Source: an uncultured Eubacteriales bacterium (GTDB lineage: Bacteria > Bacillota > Clostridia > UBA1381 > UBA9506). From it: DNA of 14,856 nucleotides. Positions 1 through 7,762 of this stretch are shown piece by piece (the first letter of the stretch is position 1; each line of letters opens with the position of its first letter). A model generated the notes under the pieces. That model saw only the letters and a list, made by a program, of their open reading frames with translations. It was not told the DNA's origin and searched no databases. The stretch is taken from positions 1 to 14,856 of the forward strand of contig UQYH01000056.1 in NCBI GenBank assembly GCA_900545185.1. The letters are read 5' to 3'. The position numbers were made by a program, and so were the translations under genes.

Positions 1-1
1 C

Positions 2-37
2 TATCAGCAAATGGGCGTTTGCCCTTTGCCCGAATAA
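2..37 (+). CDS. Possible 3' end of an upstream gene (partial)
   Basis: One frame is open from the window edge to a TAA at 35-37, giving the tail YQQMGVCPLPE. It stops 12 bases before the murJ start, which is the spacing expected in this tightly packed gene block. The other two forward frames are also open here and run past the murJ start, so the choice rests only on spacing. Eleven residues are too few to assign a family. The overlapping piece GGGCGTTTGCCC (14-25) can form a 4-pair hairpin but has no T-run, so it is not called a terminator. Confidence 0.25.
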   Translation, partial: YQQMGVCPLPE

Positions 38-49
38 AAGGAAACTGCC

Positions 50-1609
50 ATGTTACAAGTTAACAATACAATTAAAACGGCCGGGTTTATGATTTTTGCC
101 ACGCTTTTGGCAAAGCTTGCCGGCATGGGGCGGGATGTTTTGCTTGCCTCGCTGTACGGCACAGGCGGACAGGCTGCCGCTTTTACCACAGCCAGCCGTA
201 TTCCCCTTTTGTTTTTTGATATTACCCTGGGAGCGGCCATTTCGTCCTCCTTTATCCCGGTTTATAATGAATATTTGGAAAACGGACAAAAGCAGCAGGC
301 TGCGCGTTATGCCAACACCTTTGTAACGGTAATTGTGTTGATTACCGGTATTTTGTGTACCGTCGGCATGCTGTTTCCGCGGCCGATTGTCGGCTTTATC
401 AGCGAAGGACTGGCCGACGCCGAGAAAAATCTGGCCGCACAGCTGGTTGTGATTTTGTTCCCTACCATGATTTTTACGGCTCTTGCCTATGCTTTAACGG
501 GTATTTTGCAGTCGCTGGGCGAATTTAACGTGCCTGCTGCCATCAGCCTTGTTTCAAACGGTGTGATGATGCTGTATCTCTTTTTTGTGAAGGACAGACT
601 GGGGATTCAGGGCGTGGCCGCCGCCATGCTGATCGCCTGGAGCTTTCAGGTTTTTGTGCAAATTCCTTCCCTTTATAAAAAGCAATTCCGCTATCGCCCC
701 GCACTGGATTTGAAAAGCGAGGGCATGAAAAAAACGGTTGCTCTGGCGCTGCCTATTTTAATCAGCTCGTGGGTACAGCCCATTAACACAACCGTCAACA
801 TCCGCCTGGCATCGTTTTTAAACAACGGCCATGCCGTGGCGGCCATTGACTATGCCAACAAGCTGTATATTATTTGCGTAGGCGTTTTAACCTATGCCAT
901 ATCGAATTTAATTTTTCCCTCCATTTCCCGTTTGGCCGCATCCGGTCGCAAGGATGAGCTGGCAAGCGTGATTGCCAAGGCCGTTAAAATTGTCATCGCC
1001 GTTTTACTGCCTGTAATGATGTTGTTTTTGCTGCTGCGCACACCGCTGGTGCGTTTTGTGTATGAGCGCGGCGAATTTACGGCCGAAAGCACGGTGCTGA
1101 CGGCCAGTGCGCTTTTGTTTTACTCAATCGGCATGGTGGGCTTTGGCGTAAGCGAAATTTTAAACAAAGCTTTTTATGCCTTAAAGGACGGCAAAACACC
1201 CATGTTTGTTGCAACGGGCGGCATTGCGCTGAACGTTTTGCTCAGTATTCTGTTTGTGCGCGGCTTAAAAACCGGCTTGTGGGGCTTGCCGCTTGCCGCC
1301 TCTATTGCCGCCAATCTGATTGGTTTAACCCTGTTGATTTTAATACAAAAACGGCTGCAGCTTGTGCATCGTTCCGATGTGAAAAACATTGCCAAGCTGC
1401 TTTTGGCAGCCGCTGTGATGGGCGTTTGCGTATATGCTCTTTTGCATGCGCTCTCCTTCGGAGATTCCCTTGCTGCCCGATTTATGACTCTGCTGATTCC
1501 GGCCGTTTTTGGTTGCATGATATATATTGCACTTTTGTTTATACTAAAGACAGAAGAAGCACAGGATGTTATGACAATTTTGCGTAAAAAAGGAAAGAAG
1601 GTGGCGTAA
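50..1609 (+). CDS. murJ: MurJ-family lipid-linked oligosaccharide flippase
   Basis: A 519-residue polytopic membrane protein of the MOP/MurJ (MviN) superfamily. It is expected to flip undecaprenyl-linked precursors (lipid II or a related glycan lipid) across the cytoplasmic membrane. The N-terminus shows the family layout: a first helix, then GRDVLLASLYG (27-37), SRIP (49-52) and SSSFIPVYNEY near residue 70. Repeated hydrophobic segments continue to the C-terminus and would allow about 14 helices, and the length is typical. The start is the ATG preceded by AAAAGGA at 36-42. The stop overlaps the next start by one base (TAATG). One oddity is that where MurJ proteins usually read DAF, this one reads AAF (43-45). 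With an O-antigen-ligase-like gene and a glycosyltransferase downstream, the cargo might be a surface-polysaccharide lipid rather than lipid II. The family is confident; the substrate is not. Confidence 0.88.
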   Translation: MLQVNNTIKTAGFMIFATLLAKLAGMGRDVLLASLYGTGGQAAAFTTASRIPLLFFDITLGAAISSSFIPVYNEYLENGQKQQAARYANTFVTVIVLITGILCTVGMLFPRPIVGFISEGLADAEKNLAAQLVVILFPTMIFTALAYALTGILQSLGEFNVPAAISLVSNGVMMLYLFFVKDRLGIQGVAAAMLIAWSFQVFVQIPSLYKKQFRYRPALDLKSEGMKKTVALALPILISSWVQPINTTVNIRLASFLNNGHAVAAIDYANKLYIICVGVLTYAISNLIFPSISRLAASGRKDELASVIAKAVKIVIAVLLPVMMLFLLLRTPLVRFVYERGEFTAESTVLTASALLFYSIGMVGFGVSEILNKAFYALKDGKTPMFVATGGIALNVLLSILFVRGLKTGLWGLPLAASIAANLIGLTLLILIQKRLQLVHRSDVKNIAKLLLAAAVMGVCVYALLHALSFGDSLAARFMTLLIPAVFGCMIYIALLFILKTEEAQDVMTILRKKGKKVA

Positions 1610-3522
1610 TGCAAAGCTCTATTTTACAGTTTTTTGCCGCGCTGTTTCACCGTTTGGCATATTGGTTTAACGAAAGCGTAACCGGTCGGCTGTTTAATCG
1701 GCTTTCGGCATTTTTGGCGCGTGTTTTTCGCGGCAGCCTGCTTGGCCGCTTGTTTGCCGCTCCGCAGGACGGACGCTTTTTCAGAGCCAGCCGTCTGCAC
1801 GTTGTTCTCACATGGCCGATCAGGCTGTGCCGCGCGCTTGCCCAAAAGCTGGATGCCCCGGTGAAGCGCATGCTGGACACCAGCGGACTGGTTTGGCTGC
1901 TGCATAACTGGTACTATGTCAGCATCCGCGTTTACGGTGTTGTGCTGTGCGCTTTTACGCTGACCTACACCGCTCTGCGCATGGTTCTTCGTCGCCCCGG
2001 CACGGTGACGCTGGCTGTGCTGTTTGCACTGTTTTGCATATCGGTGCTGTGCATTTTAATCAACCGCAGCGTTAAATCGCTGTTTAAGGGCAGCCGCATT
2101 GCCACCGCTTTCGGCAGTCTGTTTTGTGATATTAAAAAGGATTCGGACAGTAAGCTGTTTTTAAAGGATCCCGAATTTTTCTTTGCCCGTCCCCTTTCGG
2201 GCATTGCCATCGGCGTTGTGTTGGCCTCAGCTGCCGCCGTTTTGCCGCTTAAAATGTTTATTCTTTTAATCGGCGGACTTCTCTATGTGTTTCTTTCGGT
2301 GGCCTCTCTTTCGTTCGGCGTTTTCACGGTCATTATCGCCGCGCCGATTCTGCCCACCATGGCACTGGCCGGATGCTGTCTGCTTTGCGGCTTTTCGCTC
2401 TTGCTGCGGCTTGTAACCTGCAAGGATTTTGAGCTGCGTTCCGTACCGCTGGCCGGATATATTGCCATTTTTGTACTGACGCTTGTACTGGGAACCTTAA
2501 ATTCCTTTACCTTTGTAAAAAGTACGCAAATTTTGTTTTTGCACCTGGCCTTTATTTTATTCTACATTGTGTGCGTGCAGGCGCTTGATACCGAAAAAAA
2601 ATGGTATGCCGCGCTCGTTTCGTTTGTGCTGATGGCCGGTCTGGTTGCGCTCTACGGCGTGTATCAGAACTTTGCAGGCGTAAGCTCCACCGCCTCGTGG
2701 GTGGATTCGCAGATGTTTACGGGCATTAAGACAAGGGTGTATTCCACCTTTGATAATCCAAACGTTTTGGGTGAATATTTGGTTTTGCTGCTGCCGCTGA
2801 CCCTGGCCGTTATGGCCAAAAGCAAAACGGACGGGCAAAGAACAACCTATGCCGGTCTGCTTCTTGTGATGGCGGCCTGCATGGTGTTCACCTGGTCCCG
2901 CGGCGCATGGCTGGGCGTTTTTCTGGCAACGGCGCTCTTTTTGCTGATTATGGATAAGCGCTGGGCGCTGTGTGCCGTAGTCGGCCTGTTTATGCTGCCG
3001 TTTTTGCTTGGCTCCGGCTCTGCCGTTGCCGAACGACTGTTAAGCGTGGGCAACACAAATGATACCTCAACGGCGTACCGTGTTTCCATTTGGTTTGCCT
3101 CCGTCAATATGATACGGGATTTTTGGCTGAGCGGCATCGGACCCGGTTCGGAAGCATTTTCGATGATTTATCCCAAATATGCTTTGGCAGGCGCCAATTT
3201 TGCTCTGCACTCGCACAATTTGTTTTTACAGCTGTGGGTAGAGCTTGGCATTTGCGGCATTACCGCCTTTTTAGCCTTGATTTTGGCCTTTGTGCGCCAA
3301 TGCTTTGCACTGTGCGTATATCAAAAACGCAGACGTGCGGCCGGGGCTGTTTGTCTGGCGCTGTGCGCCGGTACGCTGGGATATATGTTCCAGGGTTTAA
3401 CGGATAATGTTTGGTATAACTATAAAATGGTTTTAATTTTTTGGATTGTGCTGGCCTTTGCCGGAACGGCCTCTTCTTTTGCCGCGCCGCAGCCTGCACA
3501 AAACGGAGGTGAGCGCGTATGA
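1609..3522 (+). CDS. O-antigen ligase/polymerase family membrane protein
   Basis: A 637-residue polytopic protein of the WaaL/Wzy_C (O-antigen ligase) superfamily. Members move or polymerise undecaprenyl-linked glycans on the outer face of the membrane. Two family signatures are visible: WSRGAW at 429-434, and a later periplasmic-type loop ending in HSHN (534-537) followed by LFLQLWVELG. About a dozen hydrophobic segments lie between roughly residue 110 and the C-terminus. The first 100 or so residues are unusual: basic, weakly hydrophobic and carrying repeated GRLF/GRFF motifs, presumably cytoplasmic. The start overlaps the murJ stop by one base and has AAGGTGG just upstream. The end overlaps the following glycosyltransferase by 4 bases (ATGA), which suggests translational coupling. 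In a Gram-positive this is more likely a polymerase or ligase for capsule, teichoic-acid-like or exopolysaccharide chains than for lipopolysaccharide. Confidence 0.85.
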   Translation: MQSSILQFFAALFHRLAYWFNESVTGRLFNRLSAFLARVFRGSLLGRLFAAPQDGRFFRASRLHVVLTWPIRLCRALAQKLDAPVKRMLDTSGLVWLLHNWYYVSIRVYGVVLCAFTLTYTALRMVLRRPGTVTLAVLFALFCISVLCILINRSVKSLFKGSRIATAFGSLFCDIKKDSDSKLFLKDPEFFFARPLSGIAIGVVLASAAAVLPLKMFILLIGGLLYVFLSVASLSFGVFTVIIAAPILPTMALAGCCLLCGFSLLLRLVTCKDFELRSVPLAGYIAIFVLTLVLGTLNSFTFVKSTQILFLHLAFILFYIVCVQALDTEKKWYAALVSFVLMAGLVALYGVYQNFAGVSSTASWVDSQMFTGIKTRVYSTFDNPNVLGEYLVLLLPLTLAVMAKSKTDGQRTTYAGLLLVMAACMVFTWSRGAWLGVFLATALFLLIMDKRWALCAVVGLFMLPFLLGSGSAVAERLLSVGNTNDTSTAYRVSIWFASVNMIRDFWLSGIGPGSEAFSMIYPKYALAGANFALHSHNLFLQLWVELGICGITAFLALILAFVRQCFALCVYQKRRRAAGAVCLALCAGTLGYMFQGLTDNVWYNYKMVLIFWIVLAFAGTASSFAAPQPAQNGGERV

Positions 3523-4628
3523 TTCATGTTGTTCAGGTACTTTCCGACACCAACATCGGCGGCGCCGGAAAATATTTGATGAACTATTTAAAGTATTACG
3601 ACCGCAAGACTTTTACCGTGACCGTGATTTTGCCGATCGGCAGCCGACTGGCAGACGCCGTTCGTGCCTGTCCGGAGGTTCGGCTGATAGAAGCGCCCTA
3701 CATGGCGGATAAATCGTACGATAAACGCTGTGTGGCACATTTAAAAGAAGTGTTTGACGAAATTAAGCCGAAGCTTTTGCACACGCATGCTTCGCTTTCG
3801 GCACGTATTGCCGGCCGAAAGGCAAAGGTGCCCGTAATACTATCCACACGGCACTGCATTGAGCCTGTGCCGCACGGCTTAAAGGCCTTGGCGCTTGCAA
3901 CGGCAAACAATGCGCTGTGCGATTATTACATCGCCGTGGCCGATGCCGTGGTGAAAAATTTAAAAGATTGCGGCATTAAAAAAGAAAAAATTAAGCTGGT
4001 GAATAACGGTGTAGAGCCTGTTCGCCGTCTTTCGCCCGAAGAACGCGCCGAAGTGCGCGCCTCGCTCGGCATTGCACCGGAGGATACGGCCTTTGGCATT
4101 TTTGCACGATTGGAGCCGATTAAAGGGCATAAATACTTTATTAAGGCTGCACGGCAGGTATTAAAGGACGAATCGGATGCCAAGTTCTTTATTGTGGGCA
4201 GCGGCTCACAGGAGGAGGACTTAAAACAGCTGACCGCACATTACGGACTGGAGGAGCACGTCATTTTTACGGGCTTTAAAGAGGATACCGCCCCCCTTTT
4301 AAACGCAATGGATGTGAATGTGAATGCTTCGGAATCGGAAGCAATGAGCCTTTCTGTTTTAGAGGCCATGAGCCTGGGGCTGCCCTCTATCGCCACCAAA
4401 AACGGCGGCAACCGCGAGCTGGTGCACAACGAGGTGGACGGCCTTTTGGTCGGCTATGCCGACAGCGCATCTATGGCGCTTGCCATGACGCGGCTGATGC
4501 ATGACACCGAGGCACGCGCTGCCATGGCCAAAAACGCGGCGGAGAGCTACCTAAAAAATTATACGGTGCAAACAATGGTTAACCGTTTAGAGAGTGTTTA
4601 TAAGGAGGTTTTACACCATGCTGATTGA
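3519..4628 (+). CDS. Family 4 glycosyltransferase (GT-B fold)
   Basis: A 369-residue cytoplasmic retaining glycosyltransferase of the GT4 type. It transfers a sugar from an activated donor to a lipid-linked or glycan acceptor. The N-terminal acceptor domain has the glycine-rich loop NIGGAGKY (12-19) and HTHASLSARIAG (89-100). The C-terminal donor domain begins near residue 190 with ARLEPIKGH (196-204), holding the usual Arg and Lys that contact donor phosphate. It then has the E-X7-E motif at Glu274 and Glu282, followed by GLPSIAT. Length is normal for the family. The start is supported by CGGAGGTGAG at 3504-3513 and overlaps the upstream stop by 4 bases. Its 3' end overlaps the next gene by 11 bases. 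Position next to a flippase and a polymerase supports a role in building a surface glycan; donor and acceptor sugars cannot be read from the sequence. Confidence 0.9.
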   Translation: MIHVVQVLSDTNIGGAGKYLMNYLKYYDRKTFTVTVILPIGSRLADAVRACPEVRLIEAPYMADKSYDKRCVAHLKEVFDEIKPKLLHTHASLSARIAGRKAKVPVILSTRHCIEPVPHGLKALALATANNALCDYYIAVADAVVKNLKDCGIKKEKIKLVNNGVEPVRRLSPEERAEVRASLGIAPEDTAFGIFARLEPIKGHKYFIKAARQVLKDESDAKFFIVGSGSQEEDLKQLTAHYGLEEHVIFTGFKEDTAPLLNAMDVNVNASESEAMSLSVLEAMSLGLPSIATKNGGNRELVHNEVDGLLVGYADSASMALAMTRLMHDTEARAAMAKNAAESYLKNYTVQTMVNRLESVYKEVLHHAD

Positions 4629-5127
4629 TGAAAAAGGAAAGGTTTTCGGCAAGCTGAATTTGCTGGATTTGTTTTTTATTTTAATACTGCTGGTTGCCGT
4701 AATCAGCGCGTGCGTTTACTTTGCACGCGGCGGCAAAAACACGGGGGCAACAATCCCCGTAACGTACACACTGGAAATTCAAAACCGCGACGCCGCTTAT
4801 TTTGAACATGTAAAAGAGGGCGAACAGGTAACGGACGGCGTGAACAAGACCTATATGGGCAAAATCGTCAGCTTTAGCAAAAAACCCGCGCATGTGATTG
4901 CCCAGGCAAACGATAAGCTGCTGCTTTCCCATCCGGAGGGCAAGTTTGACGGCTATGTTGTGATTGAAGCCGATGCAAACGTAAGCTACCCCGATATTAT
5001 GGTGAGCGATAAAAACGGTACGTTAAAAATCGGCAAGTCGCTGGCGCTGCGCTCCGAAAGTCTGGCAATGCGCGGCTACATTGTTTCGATTGATTATGAC
5101 GAAAAACTGTTAGAGGAGGTGCGGTAA
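4618..5127 (+). CDS. DUF4330 family membrane-anchored protein (first copy)
   Basis: A 169-residue protein with a short cytoplasmic N-terminus (MLIDEKGKVFGKLNLLDL), one transmembrane segment at about 17-36 and an extracytoplasmic domain of about 130 residues that looks mostly beta. The GKVFGKLNLLDL-type leader into a helix and the downstream YMGKIVSFSKKPA stretch match the next gene and the DUF4330 family, whose function is unknown. The start at 4618 is chosen over the upstream in-frame ATG at 4594 because AAGGAGG sits at 4602-4608, nine bases ahead. This makes the gene overlap the glycosyltransferase end by 11 bases. Its stop overlaps the next start by one base. The context suggests an accessory role in surface glycan assembly or export. 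That is inference from neighbours only. Confidence 0.8.
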   Translation: MLIDEKGKVFGKLNLLDLFFILILLVAVISACVYFARGGKNTGATIPVTYTLEIQNRDAAYFEHVKEGEQVTDGVNKTYMGKIVSFSKKPAHVIAQANDKLLLSHPEGKFDGYVVIEADANVSYPDIMVSDKNGTLKIGKSLALRSESLAMRGYIVSIDYDEKLLEEVR

Positions 5128-5651
5128 TGCTGGATAATAAAGGAAGACTGTTCGGCAAGGTCAGCATTGTTGACTTGCTGGTTGTTGTGATTATTGCCGT
5201 TATGCTGGTCGGTGCGTTTACCGCCTATCAAAAAATACACAACAAATCGATTTTAACCGAAAATAAATCGCTGGTGCAAAATAACACACTGGATACGCTG
5301 GAGGTTACCATGCGCCTGAAAGAAGTGCGGCAGGTGAGTATGGATGCCATCCATGTCGGTGACGAGGTGTATATGAAGGATACGGGCAAATATCTGGGCG
5401 AAATCATCCGTGTTTCCTCCGAACCGGCCAAGCGCCTGATTTACGATTTGGATGGCAAGGCCGTAAACGCCGAGGTACCGGAACGCTTAGATGTTATTTT
5501 GCAGGTGCGCGTGCCCGGCAAACGCCTTGAAAACGGGTTTTACACGGCCGATAATATACACCTTGTGTATGATTCCGCCATGGAGATTGTAACCCCCTCC
5601 ATTCAGACAACACCAAGCATTGAAACCATTACTATAATACCGGGTGAGTGA
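5127..5651 (+). CDS. DUF4330 family membrane-anchored protein (second copy)
   Basis: A 174-residue paralogue of the preceding protein. It has MLDNKGRLFGKVSIVDL, one transmembrane segment at about 17-36, and an outer domain in which KYLGEIIRVSSEPA corresponds to TYMGKIVSFSKKPA of the first copy. The C-terminal tail is rich in Thr, Ser, Pro and Ile. The start ATG overlaps the upstream TAA by one base and has GAGGAGG at 5113-5119. The two copies are diverged well beyond a recent duplication, so they may form a heteromeric pair with distinct roles. Function is unknown for the family. Placement after a flippase, polymerase and glycosyltransferase hints at envelope glycan work. Confidence 0.8.
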   Translation: MLDNKGRLFGKVSIVDLLVVVIIAVMLVGAFTAYQKIHNKSILTENKSLVQNNTLDTLEVTMRLKEVRQVSMDAIHVGDEVYMKDTGKYLGEIIRVSSEPAKRLIYDLDGKAVNAEVPERLDVILQVRVPGKRLENGFYTADNIHLVYDSAMEIVTPSIQTTPSIETITIIPGE

Positions 5652-5656
5652 TAAAC

Positions 5657-6469
5657 ATGCAAACATCGATTAAAAGACTGCGGGATGCCAAACGAATTGT
5701 GATTAAAGTCGGCACCTCTACCCTAACCTACAGTACCGGCCGCATTAACCTGCGGCGGATTGAAATGCTGACGCGCACACTGGCCGATTTATGCCATGCC
5801 GGACGTGAGATTATTTTGGTATCGAGCGGTGCGGTAGGCGTTGGGATGAGCAAAATCGGGATGACCGAAAAACCGAAAACCGTACGGGAAAAGCAGGCCT
5901 CCTCTGCCATTGGCCAAAGCGAGCTGATGAGCATTTACGGCAAGCTTTTCGGTGAATACAGCTGCGATGTGGCGCAGGTGCTTTTAACCAAAAACGTAAT
6001 TGAGAATGAACAGCGCAAAAAGAACGCCATAACAACCTTTAATACGCTTTTAGAGTGGGGCGTCATTCCCATTGTAAATGAAAACGACGTGATTTCGACC
6101 GAAGAGATTGAATTTGGCGATAACGACACGCTGGCCGCCATGGTGGCAGGCTTGATTAAAGCCGATTTATTGATTTTACTTTCGGATATTGACGGCTTAT
6201 ACAGCGCCGATCCGCATCGCGATGAAAATGCACATTTGATTGACGAAATTGACGAAATCACGGACGATTTGTTCCATATTGCAGGCAGCGCCGGGTCAAG
6301 CCGCGGCACAGGCGGTATGGTAACAAAGCTGATTGCCGCAAAAAGTGTTATGTCGGCCGGCATTAACATGGTCATTGCCAACGGCCAAAATCCGGCTGTG
6401 ATTTATGACATTTTGGACGGCAAGCGTGTGGGTACCCTGTTTATGGGAAAATCCGCACAAAACGACTGA
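5657..6469 (+). CDS. proB: Glutamate 5-kinase
   Basis: A 270-residue cytoplasmic enzyme that phosphorylates L-glutamate with ATP to gamma-glutamyl phosphate, the first step of proline synthesis. The amino acid kinase fold is clear: IVIKVGTST (14-22), VSSGAVGVG (55-63), NENDVIS (141-147), GDNDTLAAMVA (154-164), LLSDIDGLYSADP (174-186) and GTGGMVTK (217-224). The protein ends after the kinase domain and lacks the roughly 100-residue C-terminal PUA domain of the Escherichia coli enzyme. I chose the ATG at 5657, with GGGTGAG at 5642-5648 as a modest ribosome binding site. A GTG at 5648 is in frame and would add three residues and overlap the upstream stop. It is followed directly by proA. Feedback inhibition by proline is usual for the kinase domain but cannot be read here. 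Confidence 0.95.
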   Translation: MQTSIKRLRDAKRIVIKVGTSTLTYSTGRINLRRIEMLTRTLADLCHAGREIILVSSGAVGVGMSKIGMTEKPKTVREKQASSAIGQSELMSIYGKLFGEYSCDVAQVLLTKNVIENEQRKKNAITTFNTLLEWGVIPIVNENDVISTEEIEFGDNDTLAAMVAGLIKADLLILLSDIDGLYSADPHRDENAHLIDEIDEITDDLFHIAGSAGSSRGTGGMVTKLIAAKSVMSAGINMVIANGQNPAVIYDILDGKRVGTLFMGKSAQND

Positions 6470-6485
6470 GCAAGGAGTGAGGAAA

Positions 6486-7724
6486 ATGCTGGATCAAATG
6501 GGTAAACAAGCAAAGGCCGCAGCGCTGCGCCTGATGACGCTGGATGCCGCCACAAAAGAACGCGGCCTGCTGGCCGTGGCCGATGCTTTGGAGCAGAATA
6601 CAGACATCATTTTAACCGAAAACAAAAAGGATGTGGACGCATTTTTACAAAAGGGCGGCTCGGCTGCCATGGCCGATCGTTTGTCCCTGACAAAGGATCG
6701 TATTTTTGCCATGGCAGACGGCGTGCGCAAGGTAAACGCCCTGCCCGACCCGATCGGCGAGGTGCTGGGTATGACAAAGCGCCCCAACGGTCTTGTGATT
6801 GGCCAAAAGCGTGTACCGCTTGGTGTAATCGGCATTATTTACGAAGCGCGCCCCAACGTAACGGTTGATGCGGCGGCGCTGTGCCTGAAGGCCTCTAACG
6901 CCTGCATTCTGCGCGGCGGCAGCGAGGCAATTTGCTCCAATTCCATTTTGGCCGATATTATGATAAGCGCCTTAGAGGGTGCCGGCTTCCCGGCCGGGAG
7001 TTTGCAGCTTGTGCGCGATACCTCACGCGAGACAGCGCGTGAGCTGATGCGTCTTTCGGACTGTTTGGACGTTTTGATTCCGCGCGGCGGCAAGGGCTTA
7101 ATTGCCTCTGTTGTGCAGAATGCCACCGTCCCCGTAATTGAAACGGGAACGGGCAATTGCCACATTTATATTGAAAAAACGGCCGACCCCGAAATGGCAA
7201 AGCAGATTCTTGTCAATGCCAAAACCAGCCGTCCTTCGGTATGCAACGCGGCAGAATCCTTGCTGATTGATGAAGCGATTGCGGCCGACCGTCTGCCCGA
7301 TTTGGCTGCGGCGCTTGCGCCTTTTCATGTACAGCTGCGCGGCTGCGCCAAAACCTGCGCCATTTTGCCGCAGGCAATTCCTGCCACAGAGGAAGATTTT
7401 TACACAGAATACAATGACTATATTTTGTCGGTTAGGGTTGTCAGCGGCTTTGACGAGGCCGTCAGCCATATTAACGAGCACGGTACCGGCCATTCGGAGG
7501 CCATTGTGACCGCCGATTATGCATTGGCAAACCGCTTTTTGGATGAAATTGACGCGGCTGCCGTGTACGTAAACGCTTCGACCCGTTTTACGGACGGCAA
7601 CGAATTCGGATTCGGCGCCGAAATCGGCATCAGCACACAAAAGCTGCACGCCAGAGGGCCGATGGGGCTGACCGCGCTGACATCAACCAAATATATTATT
7701 TACGGAAACGGCCAAATCCGCTGA
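6486..7724 (+). CDS. proA: Glutamate-5-semialdehyde dehydrogenase (gamma-glutamyl phosphate reductase)
   Basis: A 412-residue NADPH-dependent enzyme of the aldehyde dehydrogenase superfamily. It reduces gamma-glutamyl phosphate, made by the neighbouring ProB, to glutamate semialdehyde, which cyclises towards proline. Seen in the sequence are IGIIYEARPNVTVDAA near residue 120, LRGGSEA, the PRGGKGL loop near 200, and the catalytic cysteine Cys253 in RPSVCNAAESLL. Further on come ASTRFTDGNEFGFGAEIG and the C-terminal TSTKYII. Length is typical. The start at 6486 has AAGGAG at 6472-6477; a longer in-frame reading from 6405 runs inside proB and is not credible. ProB and ProA are known to act together because the acyl phosphate is unstable, which fits a 16-base gap. 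No proC is in the window. Confidence 0.96.
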   Translation: MLDQMGKQAKAAALRLMTLDAATKERGLLAVADALEQNTDIILTENKKDVDAFLQKGGSAAMADRLSLTKDRIFAMADGVRKVNALPDPIGEVLGMTKRPNGLVIGQKRVPLGVIGIIYEARPNVTVDAAALCLKASNACILRGGSEAICSNSILADIMISALEGAGFPAGSLQLVRDTSRETARELMRLSDCLDVLIPRGGKGLIASVVQNATVPVIETGTGNCHIYIEKTADPEMAKQILVNAKTSRPSVCNAAESLLIDEAIAADRLPDLAAALAPFHVQLRGCAKTCAILPQAIPATEEDFYTEYNDYILSVRVVSGFDEAVSHINEHGTGHSEAIVTADYALANRFLDEIDAAAVYVNASTRFTDGNEFGFGAEIGISTQKLHARGPMGLTALTSTKYIIYGNGQIR

Positions 7725-7762
7725 AGCGCGGCCGAGAACGTTACAAAAGGTAAGGATGGAAC

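Noticed and set aside
14..25. GGGCGTTTGCCC hairpin just before murJ
   Set aside because: The stem has only four pairs with no T-run after it, so it is neither a convincing terminator nor a known operator.
6405..6485. Upstream in-frame extension of proA inside proB
   Set aside because: The added 27 residues are a shifted reading of proB, and the ATG at 6486 has AAGGAG at the right distance and gives a normal-length ProA.
7098..7649. 183-codon open frame on the minus strand opposite proA
   Set aside because: It is antisense to the proA segment that holds the catalytic cysteine and has no family similarity I can recognise.
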